Below are positions 27,327 to 36,557 of a stretch of 64,000 nt of DNA, piece by piece. The position numbers and the translations under genes are program-made. Origin of the DNA: Marinoscillum sp964351625 (lineage in GTDB: Bacteria; Bacteroidota; Bacteroidia; Cytophagales; Cyclobacteriaceae); assembly GCA_964351625.1 (NCBI GenBank), contig CAYGOV010000007.1, positions 62,001 through 126,000 of the forward strand. Reading direction: 5' to 3'. Numbering within the stretch: the first letter of the stretch is position 1; each line of letters starts with the position of its first letter. The notes under the pieces are model-generated. The model had not been told where the DNA came from. It searched no databases and worked only from the letters and a program-made list of their open reading frames with translations.

Positions 27327-27895
27327 ATATTAAAAAGGTGTGTTTTGAAGATTTTGATTGCGATTGATAGCAATATGATACCAAAAACTTTTCTCAGCAC
27401 ATTGAATCCACTAACACCCAACTTTCGCTCAAGCCAAGAGGAAGACTTCAGTACCAAATAAACGAAAAGTAAATTGATGATAATGCCCACCATGATATTG
27501 TTAGTGGAATAGATCGATTTTAAGGATATAAGTGTGGTCAACGTGCCTGCTCCTGCTATCAACGGAAACGCCAAAGGCACAATGCTACTTGAAGAGATAT
27601 CATCTTCACTAGATTTGAAAAAATGAATCCCCAGGACCATTTCCAAACCCAAAAAGAACATAATTAAGGCTCCTGCAATGGCAAATGAGTCCACATCTAT
27701 TCCAAAGAGATTGAGTATCACTTCCCCTAGATATAAGAATAAGACCATTAAAACCCCAGAAGCTATCGTTGCTTTAGCAGATTGAACATGTCCTGCCTTT
27801 TTACGTAAGTCAATGATGATCGGCACACTACCTAGTATGTCTATAACAGAGAAAAGAATCAAACTGACCGAAAGAATCTCCTTAAAATTGAACAT
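27323..27895 (-). CDS. MarC family integral membrane protein
   Basis: A 190-residue protein with six hydrophobic segments, of the UPF0056/MarC family (for example SVIDILGSVPIIIDL at the N-terminus and LAFPLIAGAGTLTTLISL). Function is unknown; the name comes from the mar locus, but a role in drug resistance was not confirmed. It is co-translated with rnhA. Confidence 0.88.
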   Translation of the reverse strand: MFNFKEILSVSLILFSVIDILGSVPIIIDLRKKAGHVQSAKATIASGVLMVLFLYLGEVILNLFGIDVDSFAIAGALIMFFLGLEMVLGIHFFKSSEDDISSSSIVPLAFPLIAGAGTLTTLISLKSIYSTNNIMVGIIINLLFVYLVLKSSSWLERKLGVSGFNVLRKVFGIILLSIAIKIFKTHLFNI

Positions 27896-27980
27896 CTCCT
27901 AAATTAATTTTTGGCGCAAACTTAGTTGGGTTTTCTACCTTAGCATGGACTTTGCAATCAAAAGCACAAAATAAAATCAT

Positions 27981-29303
27981 ATGATTAAGCAAAAACTATC
28001 TCTTGTATTCTCGCTTACACTGTTCGGATTTATTGGTTTGGCTCAAACCAACGCACCAGGATGGAACTGGCCTACTGATCCAGAAGAAGAAAGAGCGACA
28101 AAGGAAAAGCAGGCTTACTACAAAATCCTAATGCAAACAGACAAGCAGGATGAAGCGCTCCAGACACTCAACTGGCTGTATACCAACACTCCTACACTTC
28201 ATGAGTCTATATATAAAGACGGTGGTAAAATCATAGAAGACATCTTAGATAAGGAAATCTCTGAGGAGCGAAAAGAAAGACTCTACGACTCACTTCTTTG
28301 GACCTATGATATGCGGGTGGAGCTTTTTAATTCTCTCAGTGCCCTTGACAGAAAAGCGTATACAGCTTTCAAACTTTTCTATAAGAACCCAGAGAAATAT
28401 GCCCTACTGAAGGGCATTTATGAGGATTTGTATGCTTTGGAAACAAAGGAAATTTCCAACTTTAACCTCACGCCTTACATGACCCTGGCGACTTATTACT
28501 ACAAGTCAGATCCTGATGCCTTCACGGCGACTGATGTACTGGATGTTCACAGCAAGCTCACAAGTGTGATTGATGAGAAAACGGCGATGGGCGAGCCTCG
28601 CGAGAAGCTTCAGAAAGAACAAGATAAGGTTGATGCATTCCTTAACTCTTTAGTAGACCTAATCAGCTGCGATTTTATTGAAACGAATCTGGTTCCTAAA
28701 TTCAATGCAAGCCCAGACAATCTTAACCTTGCAAAGAAAATCTTCACTTATTCTCTTTCAGCAAAGTGCTCCGATCAGCCATATTTCATGAAAGCAGCAG
28801 AGACACTTTTCGTTTCTGAGCCTTCTTTTACTTTGGCAAAAGCACTAGGTGATAAATACTACTTTGCCAAAGACTATTCGAATGCAAATCGGTTCTATAC
28901 TTCATTGAAAGATCTGGCACAAGATGCAGATCAACGCCATGATGCCTATATGGGACTAGCGTCTACCCAATCAAAAATTGGGAATAAAAAGCAGGCAAGA
29001 GCCTATGCATACGAGGCTTTGAGCCAAAAACCAGGCAGTAGCGAAGCTTACAACCTTGTCGGAAATCTCTACTTTCTGAGCTTCGACGACTGCAAAGAAG
29101 GCGTGAGCAAAGTCAATGATCGAGCAGTATTCATCGCTGCCTATGAGATGTACGAGAAGGCTGGTAACAAATCTCAAATGGCTGCCGCAAAAGAACAATT
29201 TCCATCAATAGAAGATATCTTCAATGAAGGCATGGAAGAAGGTCAGCGCCTCACTATCGGGTGCTGGATCAATGAGAGCGTAAGTTTAAAAAGAAGGCCT
29301 TAA
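27981..29303 (+). CDS. Secreted tetratricopeptide-repeat protein
   Basis: A 440-residue protein with a signal peptide (KQKLSLVFSLTLFGFIGLAQ) and helical TPR-like repeats, the clearest at DAYMGLASTQSKIGNKKQAR and AYEALSQKPGSSEAYNLVG. It is probably periplasmic or on the outer membrane. Four cysteines occur in the second half (SCDFIE, AKCSDQ, DDCKEG, IGCWIN), spaced to allow disulfides. Its role is unknown. Confidence 0.75.
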   Translation: MIKQKLSLVFSLTLFGFIGLAQTNAPGWNWPTDPEEERATKEKQAYYKILMQTDKQDEALQTLNWLYTNTPTLHESIYKDGGKIIEDILDKEISEERKERLYDSLLWTYDMRVELFNSLSALDRKAYTAFKLFYKNPEKYALLKGIYEDLYALETKEISNFNLTPYMTLATYYYKSDPDAFTATDVLDVHSKLTSVIDEKTAMGEPREKLQKEQDKVDAFLNSLVDLISCDFIETNLVPKFNASPDNLNLAKKIFTYSLSAKCSDQPYFMKAAETLFVSEPSFTLAKALGDKYYFAKDYSNANRFYTSLKDLAQDADQRHDAYMGLASTQSKIGNKKQARAYAYEALSQKPGSSEAYNLVGNLYFLSFDDCKEGVSKVNDRAVFIAAYEMYEKAGNKSQMAAAKEQFPSIEDIFNEGMEEGQRLTIGCWINESVSLKRRP

Positions 29304-30346
29304 AGAGTTTTTAGAAATTGAATGAGTCGGTTGACTTCCTGGTCTTCGATGGCTGGGAAGTTGGCAATTCTAAAAGTCGATCCTTTCCAAGGTCCGTAAC
29401 CACTCCCAAGTACGATCCCAGCAGCTTTAGCTTTGCTTTTAAGGGCTGGCACATCACCAGATGAAAGTGCAATTACAGTTTGCGACCTGACCTTTTCATT
29501 AGTTACTAAATGATCGATCCCTTCGGTCTCTCCTACCAACTTATCGTATGCTGCTTTTCTATCCGCTAACTTCTGAGTGATAGTCTGGATTCCTGCTGCA
29601 TCTTGTTGAGTACGATAAAGCAGATAAATTCCCATTACATTGGGTGTGTATGCTGTTTGATTCTTTGCTGCATTTTCCAAAATCCATGTGAGACTATTGT
29701 AATGCCCACTCTGATCAATCATTCCTGCAACTTCAATAGCCTTTGGAGAAAGTATCATGATGCCTAAGCCAGCAGGAAGTCCAAAACACTTCTGCACTGA
29801 GGCAAACCAAACATCCGAAAGAGAAAAATCCAAGAAAGCACCACCAATGGAAGACGTCACATCTACGGCGATTAACTTATCTTGATTTTCCGTTCTGAGC
29901 ATTTTCAAACTTGACATTGCCACCTGAGTCGCATTGGAAGTTTCGTTTTGAGTGACGCAAAGCACATCTACTCCAGCTGCTATATCACCAGTTGGGAAAA
30001 TATCATTGATCCCAAAATGGGTCATTTTAGTCTCAGTAATATGTGAAGCATAACTGGCCCATTTCTCACCAAAGGAGCCATTGAAAAAATGTTGACTTGC
30101 CTTTACAGTCAAAGATTGAGCGATGATCTCCCAGCATTCTGTAGCCGAGGAAGTAAATACAATTTCGTAATCGGCCGGAATCAATAACTTGCTACGGAGC
30201 TCCACTTTTGTTAGCTCCAAAAGCTCCATAAACCCATCGCTGCGATGATTTAGAGAGAGTATTCCTTTATCATATGCCTCCTTTAGGTAAGCAGGTATAG
30301 AAGCATAAACACGCGAAGGCCCTGGATAAAAATTAGCTTCCATCAT
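29300..30346 (-). CDS. Class V aminotransferase (SerC/alanine-glyoxylate type)
   Basis: A 348-residue PLP enzyme of fold type I, class V. PGPS at the N-terminus, FTSSATECWE (phosphate cup), AVDVTSSIGG and the PLP lysine K186 in FASVQKCFGLPAG are seen. It may be phosphoserine aminotransferase or an alanine/serine-glyoxylate enzyme; the sequence is not close enough to standard SerC to decide. It overlaps aroQ by 4 bp (ATGA). Confidence 0.8.
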   Translation of the reverse strand: MMEANFYPGPSRVYASIPAYLKEAYDKGILSLNHRSDGFMELLELTKVELRSKLLIPADYEIVFTSSATECWEIIAQSLTVKASQHFFNGSFGEKWASYASHITETKMTHFGINDIFPTGDIAAGVDVLCVTQNETSNATQVAMSSLKMLRTENQDKLIAVDVTSSIGGAFLDFSLSDVWFASVQKCFGLPAGLGIMILSPKAIEVAGMIDQSGHYNSLTWILENAAKNQTAYTPNVMGIYLLYRTQQDAAGIQTITQKLADRKAAYDKLVGETEGIDHLVTNEKVRSQTVIALSSGDVPALKSKAKAAGIVLGSGYGPWKGSTFRIANFPAIEDQEVNRLIQFLKTL

Positions 30347-30762
30347 TGTGCGATGAAATATTCAATTGCCAAATCATATCCCTTTAGTCCTAGGCCTGAG
30401 ATGATTCCCTTAGCTTTTGCTCCAGTATAAGTATGTGTTCTGAAAGCTTCTCGTGCATGGATGTTTGAAACATGCACCTCTACCACAGGTGATTTGATGG
30501 CAGCAATGGTGTCTGCTAAAGCAACTGACGTATGGGTGAATCCAGCCAGATTAACAATAATACCATTATAACTAAAGCCTACTTCCTGCAACTTGTCTAT
30601 AAGTGCTCCTTCATGATTGGACTGAAAATATGTCAGATCAACTGTCGAGTAATTGCTTTCCAATCCTTTGAAATAATCTTCAAATTTTTGATTGCCGTAA
30701 ATTTCTGGCTCCCTAGTTCCAAGAAGGTTTAAATTGGGTCCGTTGATTATGATTATTTTCAT
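30343..30762 (-). CDS. aroQ: 3-dehydroquinate dehydratase, type II
   Basis: A 139-residue protein with INGPNLNLLGTREPEIYG, QSNHEGALIDKLQ and VEVHVSNIHAREAFR, all signature stretches of type II DHQase, including the catalytic Tyr and His. It makes 3-dehydroshikimate in the shikimate pathway. It is divergent from xerD (32 bp between starts). Confidence 0.95.
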   Translation of the reverse strand: MKIIIINGPNLNLLGTREPEIYGNQKFEDYFKGLESNYSTVDLTYFQSNHEGALIDKLQEVGFSYNGIIVNLAGFTHTSVALADTIAAIKSPVVEVHVSNIHAREAFRTHTYTGAKAKGIISGLGLKGYDLAIEYFIAQ

Positions 30763-30794
30763 GTTGATGTTTTCAAAAGCTAAATTAGCCTCCT

Positions 30795-31694
30795 GTGAGT
30801 TGGGACATTTATATCAAGCAATTTCGTAGTTATCTAAAGCTAGAGCGCTCATTGGCAGCTAATTCTATAGAAGCCTACGTACGTGACATCACGAAATTAA
30901 AGGAGTTTTTCGAAATCAAAAATCAGAGCACCTCAGCACTCAAGGTATCTCAGCTCGATCTTATCAATTTTATTGAGTTTATCAATGAATTACAGCTCTC
31001 ACCGTACTCTCAAGCAAGGATTCTGTCCGGTATCAAATCTTTCTATAAATATCTTCTCTACGAACAACTTGTAGATGTGGATCCATCAGAGCTACTCGAG
31101 TCTCCAAAGATTGGGCGAAAGCTTCCTGACACGTTAGATTTTTATGAAATAGAGAAAATATTCAGTGTAATTGATATGTCCAATGATGGTGGGGTTAGGA
31201 ATCGCGCGATGCTTGAAACACTTTACAGCTCTGGTCTGCGTGTATCAGAGCTTATTGGTCTGAGGCTATCAAATATTTATTTTGAAGAGGGTTTTTTAAG
31301 AGTGGTGGGTAAAGGAAATAAGGAACGACTTGTACCAATTGGAAGAGAGGCACTGAAGCATATTCAATTATACAAGGACCATGTTCGTAGGCATCATGAG
31401 ATCAAAAAAGGTCACGAGGATTTTCTGTTTCTCAATAGACGTGGCTCACAAATATCTCGGATCAGTGTATTTACTATTATCAAAGATTTGTCATTGAAAG
31501 CTGAGATCAAAAAGCAAATAAGTCCACACACTTTCCGACATTCCTTCGCAACACATTTAATAGAAGGTGGTGCGGATCTGCGCGCAGTTCAAGAAATGCT
31601 TGGTCATGAGTCAATAACTACCACGGAGATTTACACTCACTTAGACAGAGACTATCTCAAGCAAGTCATCCACGAGTTTCATCCAAGAAGTTAA
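30795..31694 (+). CDS. xerD: Site-specific tyrosine recombinase XerD/XerC type
   Basis: The 299-residue product has an N-terminal SAM-like core-binding domain and a C-terminal catalytic domain with all residues in place: R149, K173, H245-x-x-R248, H271 and Y280. It resolves chromosome dimers at dif with FtsK, which is encoded 1.5 kb downstream. The start is GTG at 30795. Length and context are those of a housekeeping Xer enzyme, not a mobile-element integrase. Confidence 0.92.
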   Translation: MSWDIYIKQFRSYLKLERSLAANSIEAYVRDITKLKEFFEIKNQSTSALKVSQLDLINFIEFINELQLSPYSQARILSGIKSFYKYLLYEQLVDVDPSELLESPKIGRKLPDTLDFYEIEKIFSVIDMSNDGGVRNRAMLETLYSSGLRVSELIGLRLSNIYFEEGFLRVVGKGNKERLVPIGREALKHIQLYKDHVRRHHEIKKGHEDFLFLNRRGSQISRISVFTIIKDLSLKAEIKKQISPHTFRHSFATHLIEGGADLRAVQEMLGHESITTTEIYTHLDRDYLKQVIHEFHPRS

Positions 31695-31701
31695 AGTCAT
31701 T

Positions 31702-31875
31702 TCAGAATTGGTAACCGTTATTTAAGGCTATCTTAATCTGCCTTAAAGCACGTTTTTTCAACGTATCGTAACTAGCATCCACAACTAAGGTCTCATTAAT
31801 ATAAGACCTCAAAAAATATCTATCCTCAACTGGAAGTTGGTTAACCTGATTCTTAAGTGTGTCTAAAGTTGTCAT
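31702..31875 (-). CDS. Small ORF of 57 residues, unknown function
   Basis: An ATG at 31875 opens a 57-codon frame that ends in TGA at 31702, just 7 bp past the convergent xerD stop. The peptide starts MTTLDTLKNQVNQLPVEDRY and ends in NNGYQF. It looks like a soluble amphipathic helical protein with a basic middle (KKRALRQIK). Codon choice is like its neighbours. It fills most of an otherwise empty 397-bp gap, but conservation was not tested. Confidence 0.5.
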   Translation of the reverse strand: MTTLDTLKNQVNQLPVEDRYFLRSYINETLVVDASYDTLKKRALRQIKIALNNGYQF

Positions 31876-32091
31876 AGAGGTTAATATTTGTTTGAATAAA
31901 ATTATTGAACTATTTCGATATCATTTATGAGAATTCGAACAAGGTGGTCTAAATCATGCTGAATCGGAATAATTCAGGATAAAGTGAATTTGGATCATTT
32001 AAAAAAATACTCAAATCAGTATTAGAATGAATTCTGATACTGGTCAATTCAGCTACTTTTGCATTCGGAAGAGTTGTACAAATAACCATTC
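31876..32091. other. AT-rich spacer before pyrD
   Basis: No ORF is seen. It contains the pyrD promoter box and a near-perfect inverted repeat at 32017-32042, described separately. Confidence 0.5.
32017..32061 (+). promoter_or_regulatory. pyrD promoter with operator-like inverted repeat
   Basis: An 11-bp inverted repeat with one mismatch (CAGTATTAGAA / TTCTGATACTG, 32017-32027 and 32032-32042, TGAA centre) lies 11 bp before a -7 box TACTTTTG (32054-32061). The repeat occupies the place where the -33 element would be, so it may be a repressor or activator site. Confidence 0.4.
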
Positions 32092-33120
32092 ATGTATCAA
32101 ATAGCTAAGAAGTTTCTTTTTAACATGCCTGCTGAAAAGGCACACCATTTTACGACTAAAAACCTTAAAAGACTATTTAAACTTCCTTTCGCAAAATCAA
32201 TTTTTCGCAGCATCTATGAGGTCAATTCCCCCCTGCTAGAAAGAAAACTCTTTGGACTTACGTTTAAAAATCCAGTGGGTCTTGCAGCGGGTTTTGATAA
32301 GAATGCTGAATACATCAATGAATTTGCTGCGATGGGTTTTGGCTTTATCGAGATAGGCACTGTTACACCACTTGGTCAGCCTGGCAACCCTGAGCCTCGC
32401 CTTTTCCGACTTCCTGAAGACAGTGCTCTGATCAACAGAATGGGGTTCAACAACAAAGGCGCCCAAGAGGTGAAATCAAATCTCCTGAATAAGCCAAAGG
32501 GAATCATCATTGGCGGTAATATTGGGAAGAACAAAATCACTCCAAATGAGCAGGCTCAAGATGATTATCTAAAGTGCTTCGATGTTCTCTACCCCCATGT
32601 GGATTATTTTGTGGTAAACGTCAGTTCACCAAATACACCGGATTTGCGAAAGCTTCAAGACAAGGAACCATTAGAAGCCCTTCTGAAATCATTGCAAAAA
32701 GCGAATCGAAAAAAGCCTAATCTGAAACCAATATTGTTAAAAATCGCTCCAGATTTGACAGATAGCCAACTTGATGATATTATAGAAATAGCTAAAAATA
32801 TCAATCTAGATGGAATCATAGCAACGAATACAACTATCGACAGAAGTGGATTAAAAACTTCCAATGACCTGTTGGAAGAAATAGGAGCCGGGGGACTAAG
32901 TGGTGCTCCAGTAAAAAATCGATCTACTGAAGTGCTCAAATACCTTCGAGGACAAAATCAAAAAATACCAATCATAGCTGTAGGCGGTATATTGTCGGCT
33001 GCAGATGCACTTGAGAAATTTGAAGCTGGCGCCAATCTGGTGCAGATTTATACAGGCTTGGTTTATAAGGGGCCTACATTGATCAAAGAGATCAATAAGG
33101 CTATCTTGGAAAAGGCTTGA
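32092..33120 (+). CDS. pyrD: Dihydroorotate dehydrogenase (quinone), class 2
   Basis: A 342-residue flavoenzyme. The N-terminal amphipathic helix pair (membrane association), GLAAGFDKNAEYINEF, RMGFNNKGA, VNVSSPNTPDLR with the catalytic Ser region, and IAVGGILSAADALEK for FMN phosphate are visible. It oxidises dihydroorotate to orotate and reduces menaquinone at the inner membrane, in pyrimidine synthesis. The pyrF gene lies 3.4 kb downstream. Confidence 0.95.
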   Translation: MYQIAKKFLFNMPAEKAHHFTTKNLKRLFKLPFAKSIFRSIYEVNSPLLERKLFGLTFKNPVGLAAGFDKNAEYINEFAAMGFGFIEIGTVTPLGQPGNPEPRLFRLPEDSALINRMGFNNKGAQEVKSNLLNKPKGIIIGGNIGKNKITPNEQAQDDYLKCFDVLYPHVDYFVVNVSSPNTPDLRKLQDKEPLEALLKSLQKANRKKPNLKPILLKIAPDLTDSQLDDIIEIAKNINLDGIIATNTTIDRSGLKTSNDLLEEIGAGGLSGAPVKNRSTEVLKYLRGQNQKIPIIAVGGILSAADALEKFEAGANLVQIYTGLVYKGPTLIKEINKAILEKA

Positions 33121-33147
33121 TGAGGCCGTGATTCTCCATTACTTTTG
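33117..33147 (+). promoter_or_regulatory. Promoter of ftsK, overlapping the pyrD stop
   Basis: TTG at 33117-33119, then 20 nt, then TACTTTTG at 33140-33147, a good match to the Bacteroidota consensus. Transcription would begin only about 5 nt before the ftsK ATG at 33159. Confidence 0.45.
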
Positions 33148-33158
33148 TAAAGACACAC

Positions 33159-35720
33159 ATGGCACAAAATACTTACAGAACTGAAGAGAAGACATCTTCA
33201 AAATCAACTCGATTTAAGATCGATTTTTTAAATGACCGCAAGTTTCAACTTGCGTTTGGTTTTTTATTAATTCTTACCTCGGTCTTCCTTTTTGTTTCCT
33301 TCTTCTCCTATCTCTTTACAGGAAAGGCTGATCAGAGTGTAGTAGATGCATTTTTGCAAACTGATGTAAAATCATCAGGCACAGAAGTTCAGAATTGGTT
33401 TGGAAGCTTTGGTGCCATCACAGCCCATTATTTCATATTCTTATGGTTCGGGATCGGAACTTTATTGATTCCACCTTTCTTGTTTCTAATTGGACATAGG
33501 ATCGTTTGGCGTGTTAAGGTTTTTTCGATCACAAAAGCATTCGGCTTCACGGCATTCTACCTTCTTTGGTCAAGTCTTTTTATTGGTTTTTTTCTTTTGA
33601 ATTCAGATGAAGTATCTGCTTGGGGATTCTTGAGTGGTGGTGTAGGATTTGAATTGTCCATCATTCTAGACAGTCTGATGGGCTGGGGAGGCATGTTGTT
33701 CTTGATTTTCCTTTTTGTCGTATTCAACATGTACTTCTTTGACATCACGCAGATACCTGCTGCCAATGAAATGATACTTGACTTAAAAGATAGATGGCTA
33801 TCAGCATTTGACCGAAACAAGTCGGTAGTAGCTGAGCAAGATTCTAGTGACGATTTTGATGAAGAGGAATCTGAAGAGGATCTGACAAAGGATGAATTAG
33901 CAGGATCACTTGACTTCATACTCAAGAAAGTAAAGGAAGAAGTCGAAAAAGAAGAGGATCTAGATGAAGAAGAGGATTTCGAAGAGATAGGGAACTCATT
34001 CAAACTTGATCTTGGAAATGAACCGGTCGCAGAAGAAGAGGATGACGAAGAAGAGGAAGTTTGGAAGCCTGAGGTAAAACCTGTTGCCAAGAAACCTACC
34101 CCAATGGATGAATTGGAACTTGATATTGAGATCCCTGAAAAGGAAAAATTCAGCATCGATGTTGAGATCCCAGAGGATAATGAAGTGCGTGTAGCTCAAA
34201 TGGAAAATTATGACCCTACGCTTGACCTTCCAAAGTATCGGTACCCAACTCCAGAGCTTCTAATCGATTACCCACAAAAGGATATTCAGGTTTCCAAAGA
34301 CGAGCTGGAGCAAAATAAGGACAAGATCGTAGAAACGCTCATCAACTTTAAGATTGGCATTTCAAGCATCAAAGCAACGATTGGACCTACAGTAACTCTT
34401 TATGAAATAGTACCTGATGCGGGTGTCAAAATTTCAAAAATCAAAAACCTTGAGGATGACATTGCACTGAGCTTAGCCGCTCTGGGTATTCGTATCATTG
34501 CTCCTATTCCGGGTAGAGGCACGATCGGTATAGAAGTGCCAAACAAAAACCGAGAAATGGTGGATGTGAAGTCTGTGATCACCACGGAAAAGTTCATGAA
34601 GAGCAATATGGATTTGCCTATTGTTTTGGGTAAAACCATCTCTAATGAGATTTTCATCACAGATTTAGCCAAGATGCCTCACCTTTTGATGGCGGGAGCT
34701 ACGGGCCAAGGAAAGTCAGTTGGCTTGAACTTGATCATTACTTCTTTGATTTATAAGAAGCACCCATCACAATTAAAATTTGTGATGGTAGATCCTAAAA
34801 AAGTAGAATTGACGCTTTTCAATAAACTAGAAAGACATTTTCTAGCCAAACTACCGGGAGAGGAAGAAGCGATCATCACGGATACTTCGAAGGTTGTCAA
34901 TACGCTCAATTCGCTTTGTATTGAGATGGATCAGCGGTATGATATGCTGAAAGATGCTGGCTGTAGAAACCTAAAAGAATACAACAAGAAATTTACCGAC
35001 CGCAGACTCAACCCAGAAAAAGGACACAAATACTTACCATACATAGTTTTGGTAATAGATGAGTTGGCCGATTTGATGATGACAGCTGGTAAAGAGGTAG
35101 AAGCACCTATTGCACGACTGGCACAGCTTGCTAGAGCTATCGGTATTCACCTAATTGTTGCGACGCAGCGTCCTTCAGTAAACGTCATCACTGGTATCAT
35201 CAAAGCAAACTTTCCTGCAAGGCTATCTTTTAGAGTAACCTCTAAAATTGACTCAAGAACCATTCTCGATACTGGTGGTGCTGATCAATTGATCGGCCAA
35301 GGAGATATGCTATTATCTATGGGTTCCGACCTGATACGTCTTCAGTGCGCTTTTGTAGATACTCCTGAAGTAGATAGAATATGCGAATTTGTCGGAGATC
35401 AAAGAGGATATGATGATGCATACTTATTACCAGAGTATGTGGGTGACAATGAAGCGAATGAGATCGGTGTTGTAGATCTTTCAGATCGAGATGCCTTATT
35501 CGATGATGCGGCAAGACTTATCGTGATGCATCAGCAAGGGAGTACCTCGCTCATCCAAAGAAAAATGAAACTTGGTTACAACAGAGCAGGTCGTTTGATC
35601 GATCAATTGGAGGCTGCAGGGATCGTTGGTTCCTTTGAAGGCAGTAAGGCTCGGGAAGTTTTAATTCCTGACGAGTACGCTTTGGAACAGTTATTGACTG
35701 AGATCAACATGAAACATTAA
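33159..35720 (+). CDS. ftsK: DNA translocase FtsK
   Basis: An 853-residue protein: four N-terminal transmembrane segments (about residues 30-200), a very acidic Glu/Asp linker (about 225-320), and a RecA-type motor. Walker A is GATGQGKSVGLN near residue 511 and Walker B is IVLVIDELADLMM. The C-terminal winged helix ends with LGYNRAGRLIDQLEAAGIVG. It pumps chromosomal DNA at the division septum and activates XerCD at dif. The lolA gene follows, as usual in Bacteroidota. Confidence 0.96.
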   Translation: MAQNTYRTEEKTSSKSTRFKIDFLNDRKFQLAFGFLLILTSVFLFVSFFSYLFTGKADQSVVDAFLQTDVKSSGTEVQNWFGSFGAITAHYFIFLWFGIGTLLIPPFLFLIGHRIVWRVKVFSITKAFGFTAFYLLWSSLFIGFFLLNSDEVSAWGFLSGGVGFELSIILDSLMGWGGMLFLIFLFVVFNMYFFDITQIPAANEMILDLKDRWLSAFDRNKSVVAEQDSSDDFDEEESEEDLTKDELAGSLDFILKKVKEEVEKEEDLDEEEDFEEIGNSFKLDLGNEPVAEEEDDEEEEVWKPEVKPVAKKPTPMDELELDIEIPEKEKFSIDVEIPEDNEVRVAQMENYDPTLDLPKYRYPTPELLIDYPQKDIQVSKDELEQNKDKIVETLINFKIGISSIKATIGPTVTLYEIVPDAGVKISKIKNLEDDIALSLAALGIRIIAPIPGRGTIGIEVPNKNREMVDVKSVITTEKFMKSNMDLPIVLGKTISNEIFITDLAKMPHLLMAGATGQGKSVGLNLIITSLIYKKHPSQLKFVMVDPKKVELTLFNKLERHFLAKLPGEEEAIITDTSKVVNTLNSLCIEMDQRYDMLKDAGCRNLKEYNKKFTDRRLNPEKGHKYLPYIVLVIDELADLMMTAGKEVEAPIARLAQLARAIGIHLIVATQRPSVNVITGIIKANFPARLSFRVTSKIDSRTILDTGGADQLIGQGDMLLSMGSDLIRLQCAFVDTPEVDRICEFVGDQRGYDDAYLLPEYVGDNEANEIGVVDLSDRDALFDDAARLIVMHQQGSTSLIQRKMKLGYNRAGRLIDQLEAAGIVGSFEGSKAREVLIPDEYALEQLLTEINMKH

Positions 35721-35760
35721 AATTTTCCTTTCGGGCAACCAGCCCAATTAACAAATAGAC

Positions 35761-36390
35761 ATGAAGAAATTAATTTATACATTCTGCGCACTTGTATTTA
35801 GTCTCAACTCTTTCGGCCAATACGACCCAGATGCTCTTGCCGTTCTCAACGCGATGAGCGCCAAATACAAGAATATAGGAACTTACGCAGCAGACTTCAC
35901 CCAAGAAATGGTAAATGAAGCTGCTGAAATCAATGATAAAATAAAAGGATCGGTCATCGTAAGCAGTGATAAATATGTACTTAAAGTCGCAGGGCAAGAA
36001 ATCTACAACAATGGCACTGATGTATTTAGCTATAGCGAGGAACTCGGTGAAGTGACTATAAGTACTTACGAGCCAGAAGATGAAGAAATCACTCTTGGTA
36101 ATATCTACAACCTTTATAAAAAGGGCTTTAAATATGTCCTAATGTCGGTAAATCAAAATGGAGAACGCACAGTAGAGCTTGATCCTGAAAGCAAAGACAA
36201 AAGCTATTTTAAGATTAAGCTCTTGATTGATAAAAACGATGATTTAAAGAAGTTCACGGTTTTGGAAAGATCAGGCAACAAATACATCTACACTATCAAT
36301 AAGTTTGAGAAGAAACCCGGAATTGCGGATACTTACTTCACTTTCGATGAGAGTAAATATCCAGATGTAGAAGTCATAGACTTTAGATAA
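35761..36390 (+). CDS. lolA: Outer-membrane lipoprotein carrier protein LolA family
   Basis: A 209-residue protein with a signal peptide (KKLIYTFCALVFSLNSFGQ) and a LolA-type half-barrel (YAADFTQEM, KIKGSVIVSSDKYVLKVAGQEIYNNG, YSEELGEVTI). It ferries lipoproteins through the periplasm. It lies 40 bp after ftsK and is followed by a strong terminator. Confidence 0.88.
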   Translation: MKKLIYTFCALVFSLNSFGQYDPDALAVLNAMSAKYKNIGTYAADFTQEMVNEAAEINDKIKGSVIVSSDKYVLKVAGQEIYNNGTDVFSYSEELGEVTISTYEPEDEEITLGNIYNLYKKGFKYVLMSVNQNGERTVELDPESKDKSYFKIKLLIDKNDDLKKFTVLERSGNKYIYTINKFEKKPGIADTYFTFDESKYPDVEVIDFR

Positions 36391-36405
36391 TCAAAACTCA
36401 TTTAG

Positions 36406-36431
36406 CGGCTTTCTCTCGAAAGCCGTTTTCG
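36406..36431 (+). terminator. Intrinsic terminator after lolA
   Basis: An 8-bp stem CGGCTTTC/GAAAGCCG (36406-36413 and 36418-36425) with a TCTC loop is followed by TTTTCGTTTTG. It lies 15 bp past the lolA stop. Confidence 0.85.
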
Positions 36432-36557
36432 TTTTGTTGCGCTCATAATACTACGAGATAATTTCTATAATTACTTGATTCAAAAAGGTGTGACATAATG
36501 TATTTCAGAAATGTCATAGCTAGCAATAATCACTAAATTGTGCCAAAATTCATCGCT

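Noticed and set aside
30795..31694. Tyrosine recombinase as evidence of an integrated element
   Set aside because: Length, catalytic residues and neighbourhood (near ftsK) are those of chromosomal XerC/XerD. No att-like repeats, tRNA or phage genes are near.
33557..34156. A 199-codon minus-strand frame rich in serine inside ftsK
   Set aside because: It is the antisense of the Glu/Asp-rich FtsK linker (GAA/GAT runs read as TTC/ATC and TCT/TCA). The sense frame is a full FtsK, so this is a shadow.
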